Positions 10,059 to 23,676 of a DNA stretch of 64,000 nucleotides are shown piece by piece. The stretch is from positions 1-64,000 of the forward strand of contig RFFU01000037.1 in the NCBI GenBank assembly GCA_003697085.1. The letters are read 5' to 3'. The DNA is from Candidatus Hydrogenedentota bacterium (GTDB lineage Bacteria; UBA8481; J006). The position numbers and the translations under genes were made by a program. Position 1 is the first letter of the stretch. Every line of letters starts with the position of its first letter. Below the pieces are notes generated by a model. That model did not search any database, had not been told where the DNA came from, and saw only the letters and a program-made list of their open reading frames with translations.

Positions 10059-10542
10059 CCTGATTCTTCGGCTCTTCATTCTTTTACTTTACCGCTTTCG
10101 AAAATTCCTTTCACGCTGATATCTGTATCCGGAGAGTCCCTCCCCCTTCCAGTCTCTCGCTTAGGAACGTTTCCTTTCTCAGGCTTTTCCTCGCATTCAC
10201 TGAAACCGTGGAGGAGGAGTTTCCAAGAGAACTCGCAGGAACGAGAAATAAAACACCCGGCTTCGGGTGATCGTTTAACGTGCCTACGGATTCCATTTTT
10301 CGGCCTCACTCGTCTCGAAGTTTTTCCTCTTCGTCGGCGGGGGCTCATCCTCACTTCCCCACTCCCGCTATCCAGAAGAACGCCGGGAGAGGCGAAATTT
10401 ATCCCGTCCCTCCATCAGCCCGGGGATGGAAGGCATTGATTAGCGTCAGGAACGAGCACCGGCATCGGAACTGAGAGCCCGTCAGAAAAGCCAAGACCTC
10501 GGAAGAGGGGCGGCCGGCCGGTTCCGTCTTCGCTTTCCGCCC

Positions 10543-12090
10543 CTACGCGCGTTCCACCGTCCATCCCGTTATGTTCTTCTCTTCACTTGAGTACGTCACG
10601 CCGACCAGTTCGATCGGTTTCCCCCGGTCTCGGTACTTCTCGTGATAACCCCTCTCCCTGATCTGCTCGATGCACTTCTGCGGCGCCTCGTCGATCTTGA
10701 ACTCGAAGATGTAAACCCGGTCCTTCAGCTCCAGCGCGCAGTCCAGTCGCCCGCGGTTCGTCATCACCTCGAACGCCCCCTCCAGCCCGATCATCTTCAG
10801 GCTCATGTACATCAGACTGTTGTAGTAGTCCTCCTTGTTGATCACGATCTCGTACGGAACACCGGACCACAGCACCTTCAACCGCTCGAGAAACTCGTCC
10901 ATCTGTCCCGCGTTCAGAAGATCGCTCATCTCCAGCACGAACTTCTGCTGCCGGTCCCACTCGCCGCCGGTGTAGCCGTCCAGCAGGCAGTTCAACAGCG
11001 ATTCCTCCACCTCCGCGTTCGGATATCCCAGCTCGTAGAACCACCGCCCCGCCCGCTGGAAGGCTCCCGTGATCGTCAGATACCCCGTCTGGAAGAGAAG
11101 CGGTTCCACCTCGATCCGCTCCACGTCGAACTTCGAGAACATATCACTGGTCATGATCAAGGTTTCCAGATGTGAGACGTCGTAATTCCTCTCCCGCATC
11201 AGCTCGACCAGAAACGTCGGCGTCCCGCTCTGAAACCAGTAGTTGTCGAACCGCTTGTGTTTCAGGAAGTTCAAAACGGAAAACGGATTGTAAACCTTTT
11301 CGTCTCTCTCTGAAAAACGATACCCGCTATACCAGTGCTTCATCTTTTCTCTTACGAAATTCGTATCCTCGCCGAGGTCCTTCGCAACTTCCTCCATATG
11401 CCCTTCGAAATAAGCGTCCACTTCTTCTTCCGTATATCCCAACATATTACTGAAAGCCTTATCCATCGTTACGTCATACAGATTGTTCAGGTCCGAGAAG
11501 ATGCTCGTCCGCGTGAATTTGCTCACCCCCGTCAAGAGCACGAACTTCAGGTATTCGTCCGCCGCCTTCAGGATCCCATAGAAGTTCTTCAAGACCTCCC
11601 GGTTCTCCTTCGCGATCTCGGGCCTGGTTACGAAATCGATGATCGGTTTGTCGTACTCGTCGATCAGGACGACGACCCTTCCGTGCGCGCTCAACTTCCT
11701 GATCAGTTCATAGAATGCTCCCGCGATATGCTTCCCTTCCACCTTCACGCCGTACCGTGTCCCGATCTCCCGGACCTTCTCGAGCAGTCCCTGCTCGAGA
11801 ACCGCGGCGTTCTTCCGATCGACCGCCACGAGATCGATCCGCACCACCGGGTGCTTCTCGAATTCCCACCGGTCCCGGATCCACAGCCCCTCGAAGAGTT
11901 CCTTGCGGCCGAGGAAGAGGTTTTCCAGCGTCGAGATCAGAAGGGACTTCCCGAACCGCCGCGGGCGGGAGAGGAAATAGGCCTTGCCTTCGACCAGCAA
12001 CTTGTGGAGATACTCTGTCTTGTCGACGTAGATATAATCCCCCGTCGCGATCTCGTCGAAGTTCTGAATCCCGATCGGCAGTTTCTTCAT
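10543..12090 (-). CDS. AAA-ATPase-like / PD-(D/E)XK nuclease domain protein (DUF1703-type)
   Basis: KKLPIGIQNFDEIATGDYIYVDKTEYLHKLL, P-loop-like RPRRFGKSLLIS, C-terminal GRLDCALELKDRVYIFEFKID. Confidence 0.9.
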   Translation of the reverse strand: MKKLPIGIQNFDEIATGDYIYVDKTEYLHKLLVEGKAYFLSRPRRFGKSLLISTLENLFLGRKELFEGLWIRDRWEFEKHPVVRIDLVAVDRKNAAVLEQGLLEKVREIGTRYGVKVEGKHIAGAFYELIRKLSAHGRVVVLIDEYDKPIIDFVTRPEIAKENREVLKNFYGILKAADEYLKFVLLTGVSKFTRTSIFSDLNNLYDVTMDKAFSNMLGYTEEEVDAYFEGHMEEVAKDLGEDTNFVREKMKHWYSGYRFSERDEKVYNPFSVLNFLKHKRFDNYWFQSGTPTFLVELMRERNYDVSHLETLIMTSDMFSKFDVERIEVEPLLFQTGYLTITGAFQRAGRWFYELGYPNAEVEESLLNCLLDGYTGGEWDRQQKFVLEMSDLLNAGQMDEFLERLKVLWSGVPYEIVINKEDYYNSLMYMSLKMIGLEGAFEVMTNRGRLDCALELKDRVYIFEFKIDEAPQKCIEQIRERGYHEKYRDRGKPIELVGVTYSSEEKNITGWTVERA

Positions 12091-12510
12091 TCTCGCGCTC
12101 CCCAGTTCGAGTCCCCGTGGAAACGCCGGCCACCGCGGGCTGCGCAAGAAAGACTGCCGGCCGTCGTACCCGCCGGCCGGTCGTGTCGCCGCGGCAGACC
12201 GAAGTTCTTTCCACGGGCTTGTAGTATCGGCTACGCCTTCGCTTTCCGTCAAACGCTTTCGGAGATATAGGTGCACGGGCGAAAAATGGGCACTTTTTGC
12301 CGGATTTTGCCAGGTCAGCCCCTGGCCGAAAACCCGCATAGGATCGGGGCGGCCGAAAGGTAGTCCTCTACGAACCCGTTTTTGCAGGCAGGATGCCCGC
12401 GGTCCCAGGACGGCGCTTCTCTTTCCGCGGGCATGACACCCGGGCTTCCTGAAAAACCGCCTTCATTCCGCCCACGCCCTTGTTCCCTTCCCTCAAATCA
12501 CAACAGCACC

Positions 12511-14838
12511 CTACACCAACATCCAGTTGTCCGTGTAAAGGACACCGGCCTTGCGTATCTCTTCCGGGGCGATCTCGAGTCCAAGCATCTCGACGCGATT
12601 GCGCCGGCCGATGAGCCGGTCGAGAGCGACGGTCACGCGCGTCCAGTGGGGAAAAGCACGGAACTTCCGACTCCGCTTGTTCGTTATCGGCGACTTCACC
12701 GAGGCGGTGCGCGCTATCACCCGAAAGGCAATCTCCCGCTCCTCACTTCGAATCCAGAAACTCAGTTCCCTGTATCGCGACAGATCCACCTTCTCGCCCC
12801 GAGGGTGCTCTTGGGAGACCTTTCCGGGAAGGACGGCAAAGGACGCCAGTCGCCACGCGCCGGACTCCAGGCGATTCGAAAACTCTGTTGCCCAAAACGG
12901 ACCCAATCGGCATCGTAATCCGGATCCTGAGGCGTCACGTACCAACTTCGCGGTCCGGGGGCTTCCCAGTCCACCGCCGCCGCTCCATCCGTCCGCACAC
13001 TCCCCCTCTTCCAAACCTTGTCCGATTCGAAGCCCGTCAAGAGCCGCCACCGGCGCACGGGCATGCTGGAGGAAAGAAAAGCGGCGGGCCGATCGGGCGC
13101 CGTCCGGGAGAGACGGATCGACTCGACGAGAAGCGAGGACCCTCCGCGGTCGCCTCCCTCGAGAAGAAATGAGAAACCCGTGAGGTTCTTCATGGCGAGA
13201 GGGATATGGATCGTTCGCCACGTCGGCCGGTCCATCGCAACCGCGGCGCTGCGGTATTCTTCCTTCCCCTTCCGCTCGATCACGCGCCACTGGTTCCGCG
13301 ACCCATCCCCGCGAAATCGAATCTCAATCGAACGATAGCCTTTCGTCGATATCCGTCGAGGCGCGACGAAACGGCGATCGAAACGCCGCCACGCCGTATC
13401 ACGGGTGCTCTCTTCCCCGTTCTCATCCAGCGAGAAGTTGAAATCGAACCGCATCAACGCCCTCTCTCCCTTCCGTTCAAGCCGGACGATGCTTCTGTGA
13501 TCTCCTCTCCCCTTCCCGATGCGATACGTGGAGCCGACGGTGATGCGATTGAACCCGTGGAGATTTTCGAGCACGGGCGGAACGACCGTAGGCTCAAGAT
13601 CCGAGAAAAGCGCGCGTATTTCCGCGTTCCGCGCGCCGGGATCCCACTGCTCGAAAAAAGGATTCACCGCTTCCGTCGCGAAGAGATACCATGCCGCGGA
13701 AGAGACGCAAGGGTAGGAGTCGGGCATTGTCCAGGAACCGCCGGCCGGTGTTCCGCGATTCGAGGCGTACGGAATCCCGAAACCATCTCGTCCCGAAATC
13801 ACGGCCTTGCCGACTTCCCGGATAAAATGCCGTGCCCGCTACTCCTCTCCGGCCAAACGATACGCAACGGCCATTTGGGCGGTCCCCTCGAGCCAAACGG
13901 CGTCACGATCCGGAAAGGTCGTATCGCGGTACGGTCCCCCAAAATCGAACCCTTCGATCACAGCGCGCCCCCGAAAGGATTTTCTCGTCAAGGACATCCG
14001 TTCGGCGTATTTCAGAAGCCCCTTCTTTTCCGGTCCCAGGCTCAACACGCCCCAACTCGAAATATCGGTCGCGTAGTTTTGATCCTCTCGGCCGTTCCCT
14101 GGATGCGCTCGATCAGGGGCGTAGGGTTCCGATTCCAGCCACCTCAGGATCGCCGCCGCGGCGGCGTACCTCGTTTCGCCCGTCAAGACGGCGAGGTCAC
14201 GGAAGGCCGAGAAACAGTCGAGGTTGTGTTCGTTGCGACCCAACTCATCGGGCCGCCCCAGGGATCTGTTCCGCCTGCCACGGCTCCCTCTCGCGTCTTT
14301 AAAACCTTGAGGATCCAATCCGCGATGGTTCTGCCAAGCGGAAGATAACGCCGGTCGCCCGTTCTCGCCGTATAAAAATTGATCGCGAGAATGATCCAAG
14401 CGTTGGGGCCCGCCGCGCGCGCGTCTGTCACATCCTCGCCGGTAACGGGATAATAATCGGTGAATCCGTGGAATCGCCCGCCGGCCTTTTCCAGAAAGAA
14501 ATCAAGAACACGGCGCGCACGGTCCGGATGACCGAAGGCGGTAAAGACGATCGCGGCCAGCGCTTGGTCATAGGTGTACGCGTTGACGGTTCCTTCGTCG
14601 GAGGAGAGCAACCTCGAAGCCTTTTGCCTCGCAAGAAACCAGTCCAAAAGAGCCCCCGTATCGACTCCCGGCTCGACGTTCCCCCCCGGAGCCTTGGGAA
14701 CGACGGCCGCGGTTATCGGAGGTTTTCCTCCGCCGCGCAAGTTCCCGCGGCTGAGAAGAAAGAAGCCCGCAAGAAAAAGAAGCAGAACCGCAACAAAGAT
14801 CGCCGGAACGAGGAGCCTTCGTTCCGGCGCCGATTTCA

Positions 14839-14839
<1 letters not shown>
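12511..14839 (-). pseudogene. disrupted (alpha/alpha)6-barrel glycosidase-like protein with C-terminal carbohydrate-binding-like region
   Basis: Collinear coding signal passes through three frames (ORFs 14183-14839, 13839-14399/12762-13802, 12511-13290): frameshift near 14.25 kb, in-frame TAG at 13839-13841, frameshift near 12.9 kb. Confidence 0.7.
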
Positions 14840-18062
<3,223 letters not shown>

Positions 18063-18076
<14 letters not shown>

Positions 18077-18920
18077 AAACCTTCACCTTTCTCGCCCCGA
18101 AACGGCGGGCCGTTTTCAAATCCGGTATCAATAGATCGATCCTTCTCCCTCGAATTCTCCCTCCCACATCCTGCGCCAGCGCGAAGCCGTATCCCTCCAC
18201 GTAAAGCCGCGTTCCCAGAGGAATCACCTTGGGATCGACGGCGACAATGCCGTACCCCGCTCGGCTCATCACCGCCGTCTTTCCGTCTGCGTATTTTCCG
18301 CAAGATTCACGCCCCGGCGTGTACGCCGTCGCCAACAAAGTCAAGATTCGTGGTCTCGATTCGGTGCCCCGCGTCCCTCGAAAGACCTTCCGATCCACCG
18401 GAGAAAGAAGTGTATCCTCCGCCAGTACCTCTTCCTTCACGGTGTTGTTGCTGATTATCCTTCTCACGGTTTTCCGCACGAGCCCCGGATGTCCCGCCCG
18501 CAGCTCGACCTCCTTCCCCTCCTTCAAGGCCTTGTTCGGAATCACAATGGTCTTGTTCGAAACGAGTTCTCTGCGAACGACGAGACTTTCCGAAGTGCGC
18601 CTCACGGTGACGACCTCGCCCGGCACCAGAACGCTGCCGGCCGGCGGAAGAACAACGTCATCCTCGCCGAAGGTGATCCCGGCGGAACGCAGGGCTTCGC
18701 CGACGAATCGCTCCCGCGTCTCAAAAGACACGGATTTTCCGTCGCTGAGAACGACGACCGATTTCAATGGCGGCAACGGCCCGAACCCTGCCAAAAAGAC
18801 GACGGCCGTAAGAAAAGGGATCCTCCAGAAGGAAAGCCGCCGCCGGCCGAAATCGAACCGAAACCGCTCCCCGAACTTTTTCGCCAATCTCCAACTCCTC
18901 TCCAGAAAAAACCGCTTCAT
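18063..18920 (-). CDS. DUF348/G5/3D-domain cell-wall protein (YabE/Rpf-like)
   Basis: VVLSDGKSVSFETRERFVGEALRSAGI (DUF348-like), G5-like segment, then TLLATAYTPGRESCGKYADGKTAVMSRAGYGIVAVDPKVIPLGTRLYVEGYGFALAQDVGGRIRGRRIDLLI (3D domain). Confidence 0.88.
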
Positions 18921-19083
18921 TATCCGGGGCGGTTCCGCGCGGTCAACCGGAAAGGAAAACGAAATGCCATCCAAACTGCAAAGCGGATTCTCTCTTCGTC
19001 TTCCCTTGTTCCCTCGTTCCCATCCAAAGCGAAAAATGCGGATATGACACTTCTGTCCGCCAGTACCCGATTCCCCGCAGGTT

Positions 19084-19875
19084 TTATTCGCGCCGCCGCT
19101 GTTTGCGGAAAAAGAGTGTATCTGCGTTCCGCGAGGTCTCCGCGGCCGCTTCCCCGATCGATCTTTCCTGAAGTCTGGCCAGAAGCGATCCGGTTTCAAC
19201 CAAGTAGGCTGGTTCGTTTCTCTTTCCCCGATAGGGGACAGGAGCGAGATAGGGGGCATCCGTCTCCAAAAGAATTCGTTCCAACGGAATGCTCCCGAAG
19301 ACCTCACGCAATTCCGCGCTTCTCGGGAATGTCGCGATTCCGCCCATTCCGAGATACCATCCGCGTTCCAGTGCCTTCTCGGCTTCGGCGCGCGTTCCTG
19401 TAAAAGAATGCAACACGACATCGGAAATTCCAGCGAGCACGGCGAAGATTTCGGCGAAGGCGGAAACGTTTCCGTCCTTTCCGTTTCGTGAATGAAGAAT
19501 CAGAGGTACCCCGGTCTCCGCCGCCAACGCCGCATGGTGTTCCAAGGACACGATCTGTTTTCGCCGCGTCTCCGCTCCATAATAATAATCGAGGCCGGTT
19601 TCCCCGACCGCCACGACTTCCGGGTGCTCGAGAAGTTCCCGGAAAAGCACCTCGTCCCATTCAGTCGTTTCCACTTCGTGCGGATGAATTCCGGCTCCGA
19701 AGAAGATCCCTTCCCTTCGCCAAGACGCCGTCAAGGCACGGCGGGTTCCTTCCAACGTCGTTCCGGGTACGATCCATCCGACGACGCCAGCCTCGAGGGA
19801 ACGTTCGAGTACGGCCTGCCGGTCCGGTTCGAACTCCTCCATATCCAAGTGAGTATGGGTATCTATCCACTCCAC
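19084..19875 (-). CDS. tatD: TatD family metal-dependent hydrolase/DNase
   Basis: WIDTHTHLDMEEF, AVGETGLDYYYG, LLETDAPYLAPVPYRGKRNEPAYL. Confidence 0.96.
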   Translation of the reverse strand: MEWIDTHTHLDMEEFEPDRQAVLERSLEAGVVGWIVPGTTLEGTRRALTASWRREGIFFGAGIHPHEVETTEWDEVLFRELLEHPEVVAVGETGLDYYYGAETRRKQIVSLEHHAALAAETGVPLILHSRNGKDGNVSAFAEIFAVLAGISDVVLHSFTGTRAEAEKALERGWYLGMGGIATFPRSAELREVFGSIPLERILLETDAPYLAPVPYRGKRNEPAYLVETGSLLARLQERSIGEAAAETSRNADTLFFRKQRRRE

Positions 19876-20987
19876 TAGGAGATCTCTCCCTCCGGAGGGA
19901 CTCCGCAGATCATCCGCAGTTTTCGCACCATCTCGGGGTTTCCTATTCCAAAGAGGATATCACCGGAGCGCAGTTCACGTTCGATATCCATATTGTAGTG
20001 GTAGCGGCCCGAAGCATCACGGATCGCAATCACGTTCACTCCCGTCTTCGAGCGGATACCGGATTTCAGGAGATGCACCCCGTCCACCTCGGAACCGGGC
20101 TGTATCTGGACCTCGCAGAATCGGAAATCCTCGCTCTCGCGAATCATTCTATCGAGAAAGGTTACGACCTGAGGCCGGATCAACTCGGAAGCAAGGCGCA
20201 GTCCACCGGTGAAGGAGGTCGAGACGACGCGGTCCACGCCGACCGCTCGAAGTTTCTCCTCCATGTTCTCGGCCAGGGCCCGCGCCACGATGCGCAGGTT
20301 TGGATTGAGATTCCGGGCGGTAATAGCGAGAAAAAGATTGTCCTTGTCGCTGGGCAGGCAAGCGATCAGGCCGCGCGCTCGTTCGATTCCCGCGCGCAAA
20401 AGCATATCGTCCTCCGTCGCGTCTCCTTCCAGAATCAAGGCTTCCGGAAATTCCTCTCGTAATTTCGCGCACTCCTCCGCGTCACTGTCGATCAAAACGA
20501 ACGGCGTCTTCGTGGACGTCAGTTCCCGCATCACCCCGACCCCCGTGTCGCCCCCCCCGGCCAGAATCGCGTGATCCTTCAGCCTCTCGATCTTTTTCAT
20601 TCTCCGCCTCCTCTCCATCAGGTGCAGCAGATGCCCTTCCACGAAATAGGACGTCAACTCCGAAACCCCGTAAAGAACACCCCCCATCCCTGCAACGAGG
20701 ACCCCGATCGTGTAGAGTTCCGCCGCTCGAAAACCACGGACTCCCAGCCAGTCCCCGTATCCAACGGTCGTGAGAGATATAGCCGTCATAAAAAAGCATT
20801 CATAGAGCGGCCACGGCTCCGATAGCCGCCCGGTCGCATGGCCGTACCAGCCGATGATGTAGTACCCCACTCCGCCGAGGAAAAAGATCGCCGTCAGCAG
20901 GAGAAACGGCGGCAGAAGGCGGCGTAGATCCGCCGCTTCCTCCGCGGCGGTACGCGGTCGAGTCCGCCGGCGTGAACTTTTCGGCAT
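19875..20987 (-). CDS. potassium channel with RCK (TrkA-N/TrkA-C) domains
   Basis: Selectivity filter ISLTTVGYGDW; ILAGGGDTGVGVMRELTS Rossmann; C-terminal TrkA-C-like region. Confidence 0.93.
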   Translation of the reverse strand: MPKSSRRRTRPRTAAEEAADLRRLLPPFLLLTAIFFLGGVGYYIIGWYGHATGRLSEPWPLYECFFMTAISLTTVGYGDWLGVRGFRAAELYTIGVLVAGMGGVLYGVSELTSYFVEGHLLHLMERRRRMKKIERLKDHAILAGGGDTGVGVMRELTSTKTPFVLIDSDAEECAKLREEFPEALILEGDATEDDMLLRAGIERARGLIACLPSDKDNLFLAITARNLNPNLRIVARALAENMEEKLRAVGVDRVVSTSFTGGLRLASELIRPQVVTFLDRMIRESEDFRFCEVQIQPGSEVDGVHLLKSGIRSKTGVNVIAIRDASGRYHYNMDIERELRSGDILFGIGNPEMVRKLRMICGVPPEGEIS

Positions 20988-21060
20988 TAGTTAAAGACCC
21001 CGGGTGACGAAAGTCATCCCGAACCGGCGGCATCCATGGCGGAAAACACGACCGCTTCGC

Positions 21061-21549
21061 TTATTGGATCTCGTCGAAGATATACCGGTTCTGCAACAGG
21101 GCGTTTCGAAGGGAAAGATTCGTGTCTCGCAACCGCGTCGCCAAAATCTTCGCCATATTGCTCATGATCTTGTAACCGATGCGATAATCCTCCTCCATCA
21201 GCGCCAAAAGTTTTTCGCGTTCCACCTTGAAAATCTCAAGGTCCTCCATCGCCCGAACCCGGGCGCTGCGCCGATGACCGTCGATCAGCGCCATCTCTCC
21301 GAAAACCTCGTTGTCGTACGCCTGGTAGATCCGTTCAGTCACCGATTTGTCCGCCAGCCGTAACTCCACACTTACCCTCCCTCTCGGCATCACGTACAAT
21401 TCCGTTCCCGGACTCGCCTCCTCGAAAATGATCTCCCCGGATTTGAATTTGATCGGTTCGAGCAAGGCCAAAACCTTCCGGCACTCCTCCTCTTCCAACC
21501 CCTCGAAAATCCTGCTTCCCTTCAGAACCTTCAACAGTTCCTCTTCCAT
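21061..21549 (-). CDS. cyclic-nucleotide-binding-domain protein
   Basis: IFEEASPGTELYVMPRGRVSVEL, EVFGEMALIDGHRRSARVRAMED. Confidence 0.88.
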   Translation of the reverse strand: MEEELLKVLKGSRIFEGLEEEECRKVLALLEPIKFKSGEIIFEEASPGTELYVMPRGRVSVELRLADKSVTERIYQAYDNEVFGEMALIDGHRRSARVRAMEDLEIFKVEREKLLALMEEDYRIGYKIMSNMAKILATRLRDTNLSLRNALLQNRYIFDEIQ

Positions 21550-21822
21550 CGCCCTCTTCCTCCCTTCCCACACTCGCGTTATCGATCATTCTATCCACTC
21601 CCCTCCCCCAAGAAAAGGTGTCATTCTTGCATTTTGTCAATTTCGCGCAGGTCGCCCCTCGAGGAAAAATTGGCCGCGAGATTCCTTCCCCTGTCAAAAA
21701 AAAGATTGGAATCGGTGGGACCTCGTTCCAGCCGTAGGGGGTTGCCGAGGAGGGAGATTCGTCGCCGAAAACCGGTTCGCTCTGCCTTGCTCGGACTGCG
21801 TTTCTTCCGCCCCTCACCTCCG

Positions 21823-22500
21823 TCAGATCATCTCTTCAAGAACCGCAAAGGATTTCCAACGGCGCTCCGCAACACTTTCCACCAACCGATGCACGGCACG
21901 TGGAATCTCCCTCCGTGCGGCGGACGTCGCGAGACGAAATCGCGTCCAGCCGGCGGGACCGGTACCAATAACTCGTTCTCGAAACCGCGCCGCGATACCG
22001 GAGAGTTTCTCTTCTCCGCCGAACCCTTCCCTGTCAAGGCAAGAAAAAGCGAAACCGGCGAGAAACGCCACGGGATCGATCGCCTCGGGAAGATGCCGTC
22101 CGGCGGCCGCCACAAGAGGAAAGAGATCGGCTCCCATCGTCTCCTCCGGAGCCAGAAGGAGAACGAGTTCGGCGGCCGCAGAGGCGCAGACCATCGTCCG
22201 CCAATCCGATCCGCCCACGCCGCTTTCCCGCTCCTCGGACCATTCCCTCAGATTCCACAAACCTTCCTCCCTGTTTCGCGACACGAGCACCTCGCCGCAC
22301 TGCAACAGCCGCGGGTTTTTTTCCGCGAATCGTGCATCCTTTCGTGAAAAGAAGATAAGATCAAACCGGCCGTGGCCGCGGCCGAGCATCCGCGCGATTC
22401 GCCCACGTTCGAGCGCCACCCCCCAACCCAAAAAGATCGCCTCTATTTTTATCGTCCCCCGTCGCCCTCTCTCTCCGTCGGTCGTCTCTACGAGATCCAT
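21823..22500 (-). CDS. recO: RecO-like DNA repair protein (divergent)
   Basis: N-terminal OB-like IKIEAIFLGWGVALERGRIARMLGRGHGRFDLIFFSRKDAR and C-terminal helical layout resemble RecO; low conservation. Confidence 0.55.
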   Translation of the reverse strand: MDLVETTDGERGRRGTIKIEAIFLGWGVALERGRIARMLGRGHGRFDLIFFSRKDARFAEKNPRLLQCGEVLVSRNREEGLWNLREWSEERESGVGGSDWRTMVCASAAAELVLLLAPEETMGADLFPLVAAAGRHLPEAIDPVAFLAGFAFSCLDREGFGGEEKLSGIAARFRERVIGTGPAGWTRFRLATSAARREIPRAVHRLVESVAERRWKSFAVLEEMI

Positions 22501-22577
22501 CCTCTCCCTACGTCCTCCCGCTTCTGACACCAACCTCGATTCGCACCGGCGTTTCTATCGTCTGAGACTCCCTCCTC

Positions 22578-23630
22578 TTACTGCACGGAAGCATACCGGT
22601 ACCACTGTCCCTTGATTACACTCCACGCCAACCGAAACGGATTAAACGTAATATCGATGTTTCGCGGGCGAACAAAATCGCGAAGCCGTATCTCCTCGAT
22701 CGCGGCTCCCTCCGTCTCGATATCGGAAATCCTCCACGGATATCCCCGCTCTTTCGCCGCCGCAAGAAGCGGCACTTCGTCCGGCGCAAACCCTAGGATC
22801 TTCGCCGCGACGATGTCGACGGAGAGCGGATCCTCTCCCGCCAAGAGAAACCCTCCGTGCCGGGGGCGTCCCGCCGATGGACCGTCCCCTTCCATCAGAA
22901 CAATCCCATCCATCACGACGCGCACCGGCGGCAAGGCCTCGACGATATCCAAAAGCAGATGCGCGAAGGCCTTCTTCGAATTGGAAACGAGGCAGTGGTA
23001 GAGCGGCTTTCGCTTCCCGACCACACAGCCGAAGAGATTCTTTACGGCTCCGGTAAACCCCATCTGCACGTGACCTTTCAATTTCGGAAGATCGAAGATC
23101 ACGGAGGCCTCCAAGGCCTCACGAGCCAAAAAGATACCCCGCGGCCCTCGACGCGGTCTTTTCCTTTCGAGAAAAGATCCTCGCCGGAAATCGACGATCT
23201 TCACCCGGGGTTTCTCCACGGAATAGCCGGCCGTCTTCGCCACGGCTTCGGCACGGCCCCAACCGGGCGAGTCGCCGATCAGTATTTCGTTCGAAAAGCC
23301 TTCGATCCGAGACCGGACGGCGTTGACGAGAGCCGGGTGCGTCACGACGGCTTCCTCGGCTCGGGTGGCCTTGAGGAGGTTCGGTTTGAGAAGGACCGGC
23401 CCGGCACTCGATTTCCGCCCGTTGCCGTTTTTGGCGGCCAGGTCGGAAGAGTGATCGCGGTCAGCCGAACGTTCCAAAGGGGATTTCGCCCAATCAAAGA
23501 AGCGAAAGATTTGGGCCACGGATTCCGTGACGTCATCATATTCCGCGCATTGCAATAATAAGACTTTGCTCATCCGTTTCATTATACTGGAATGGGGAAG
23601 TGAGGGCAGAGAAAAAGAACCGCGGAACAC
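22578..23630 (-). CDS. DUF362 domain protein
   Basis: VLLKPNLLKATRAEEAVVTHPALVNAV, GDSPGWGRAEAVAKTAGY, IFDLPKLKGHVQMGFTGAVKNLFGCV; true start probably at an internal Met. Confidence 0.85.
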   Translation of the reverse strand: MFRGSFSLPSLPHSSIMKRMSKVLLLQCAEYDDVTESVAQIFRFFDWAKSPLERSADRDHSSDLAAKNGNGRKSSAGPVLLKPNLLKATRAEEAVVTHPALVNAVRSRIEGFSNEILIGDSPGWGRAEAVAKTAGYSVEKPRVKIVDFRRGSFLERKRPRRGPRGIFLAREALEASVIFDLPKLKGHVQMGFTGAVKNLFGCVVGKRKPLYHCLVSNSKKAFAHLLLDIVEALPPVRVVMDGIVLMEGDGPSAGRPRHGGFLLAGEDPLSVDIVAAKILGFAPDEVPLLAAAKERGYPWRISDIETEGAAIEEIRLRDFVRPRNIDITFNPFRLAWSVIKGQWYRYASVQ

Positions 23631-23676
23631 ACCGGCACTCCAGGGAAATGCGAGACATCACGGATCGCATGAAATG

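Noticed and set aside
10076-10354. 92-aa minus ORF upstream of the glycosyltransferase
   Set aside because: Basic, low-complexity translation with no RBS or domain
13839-13841. Possible TAG recoding (readthrough) in the glycosidase-like gene
   Set aside because: Only this gene shows an internal TAG and it also has two frameshifts, so decay or error is simpler than recoding
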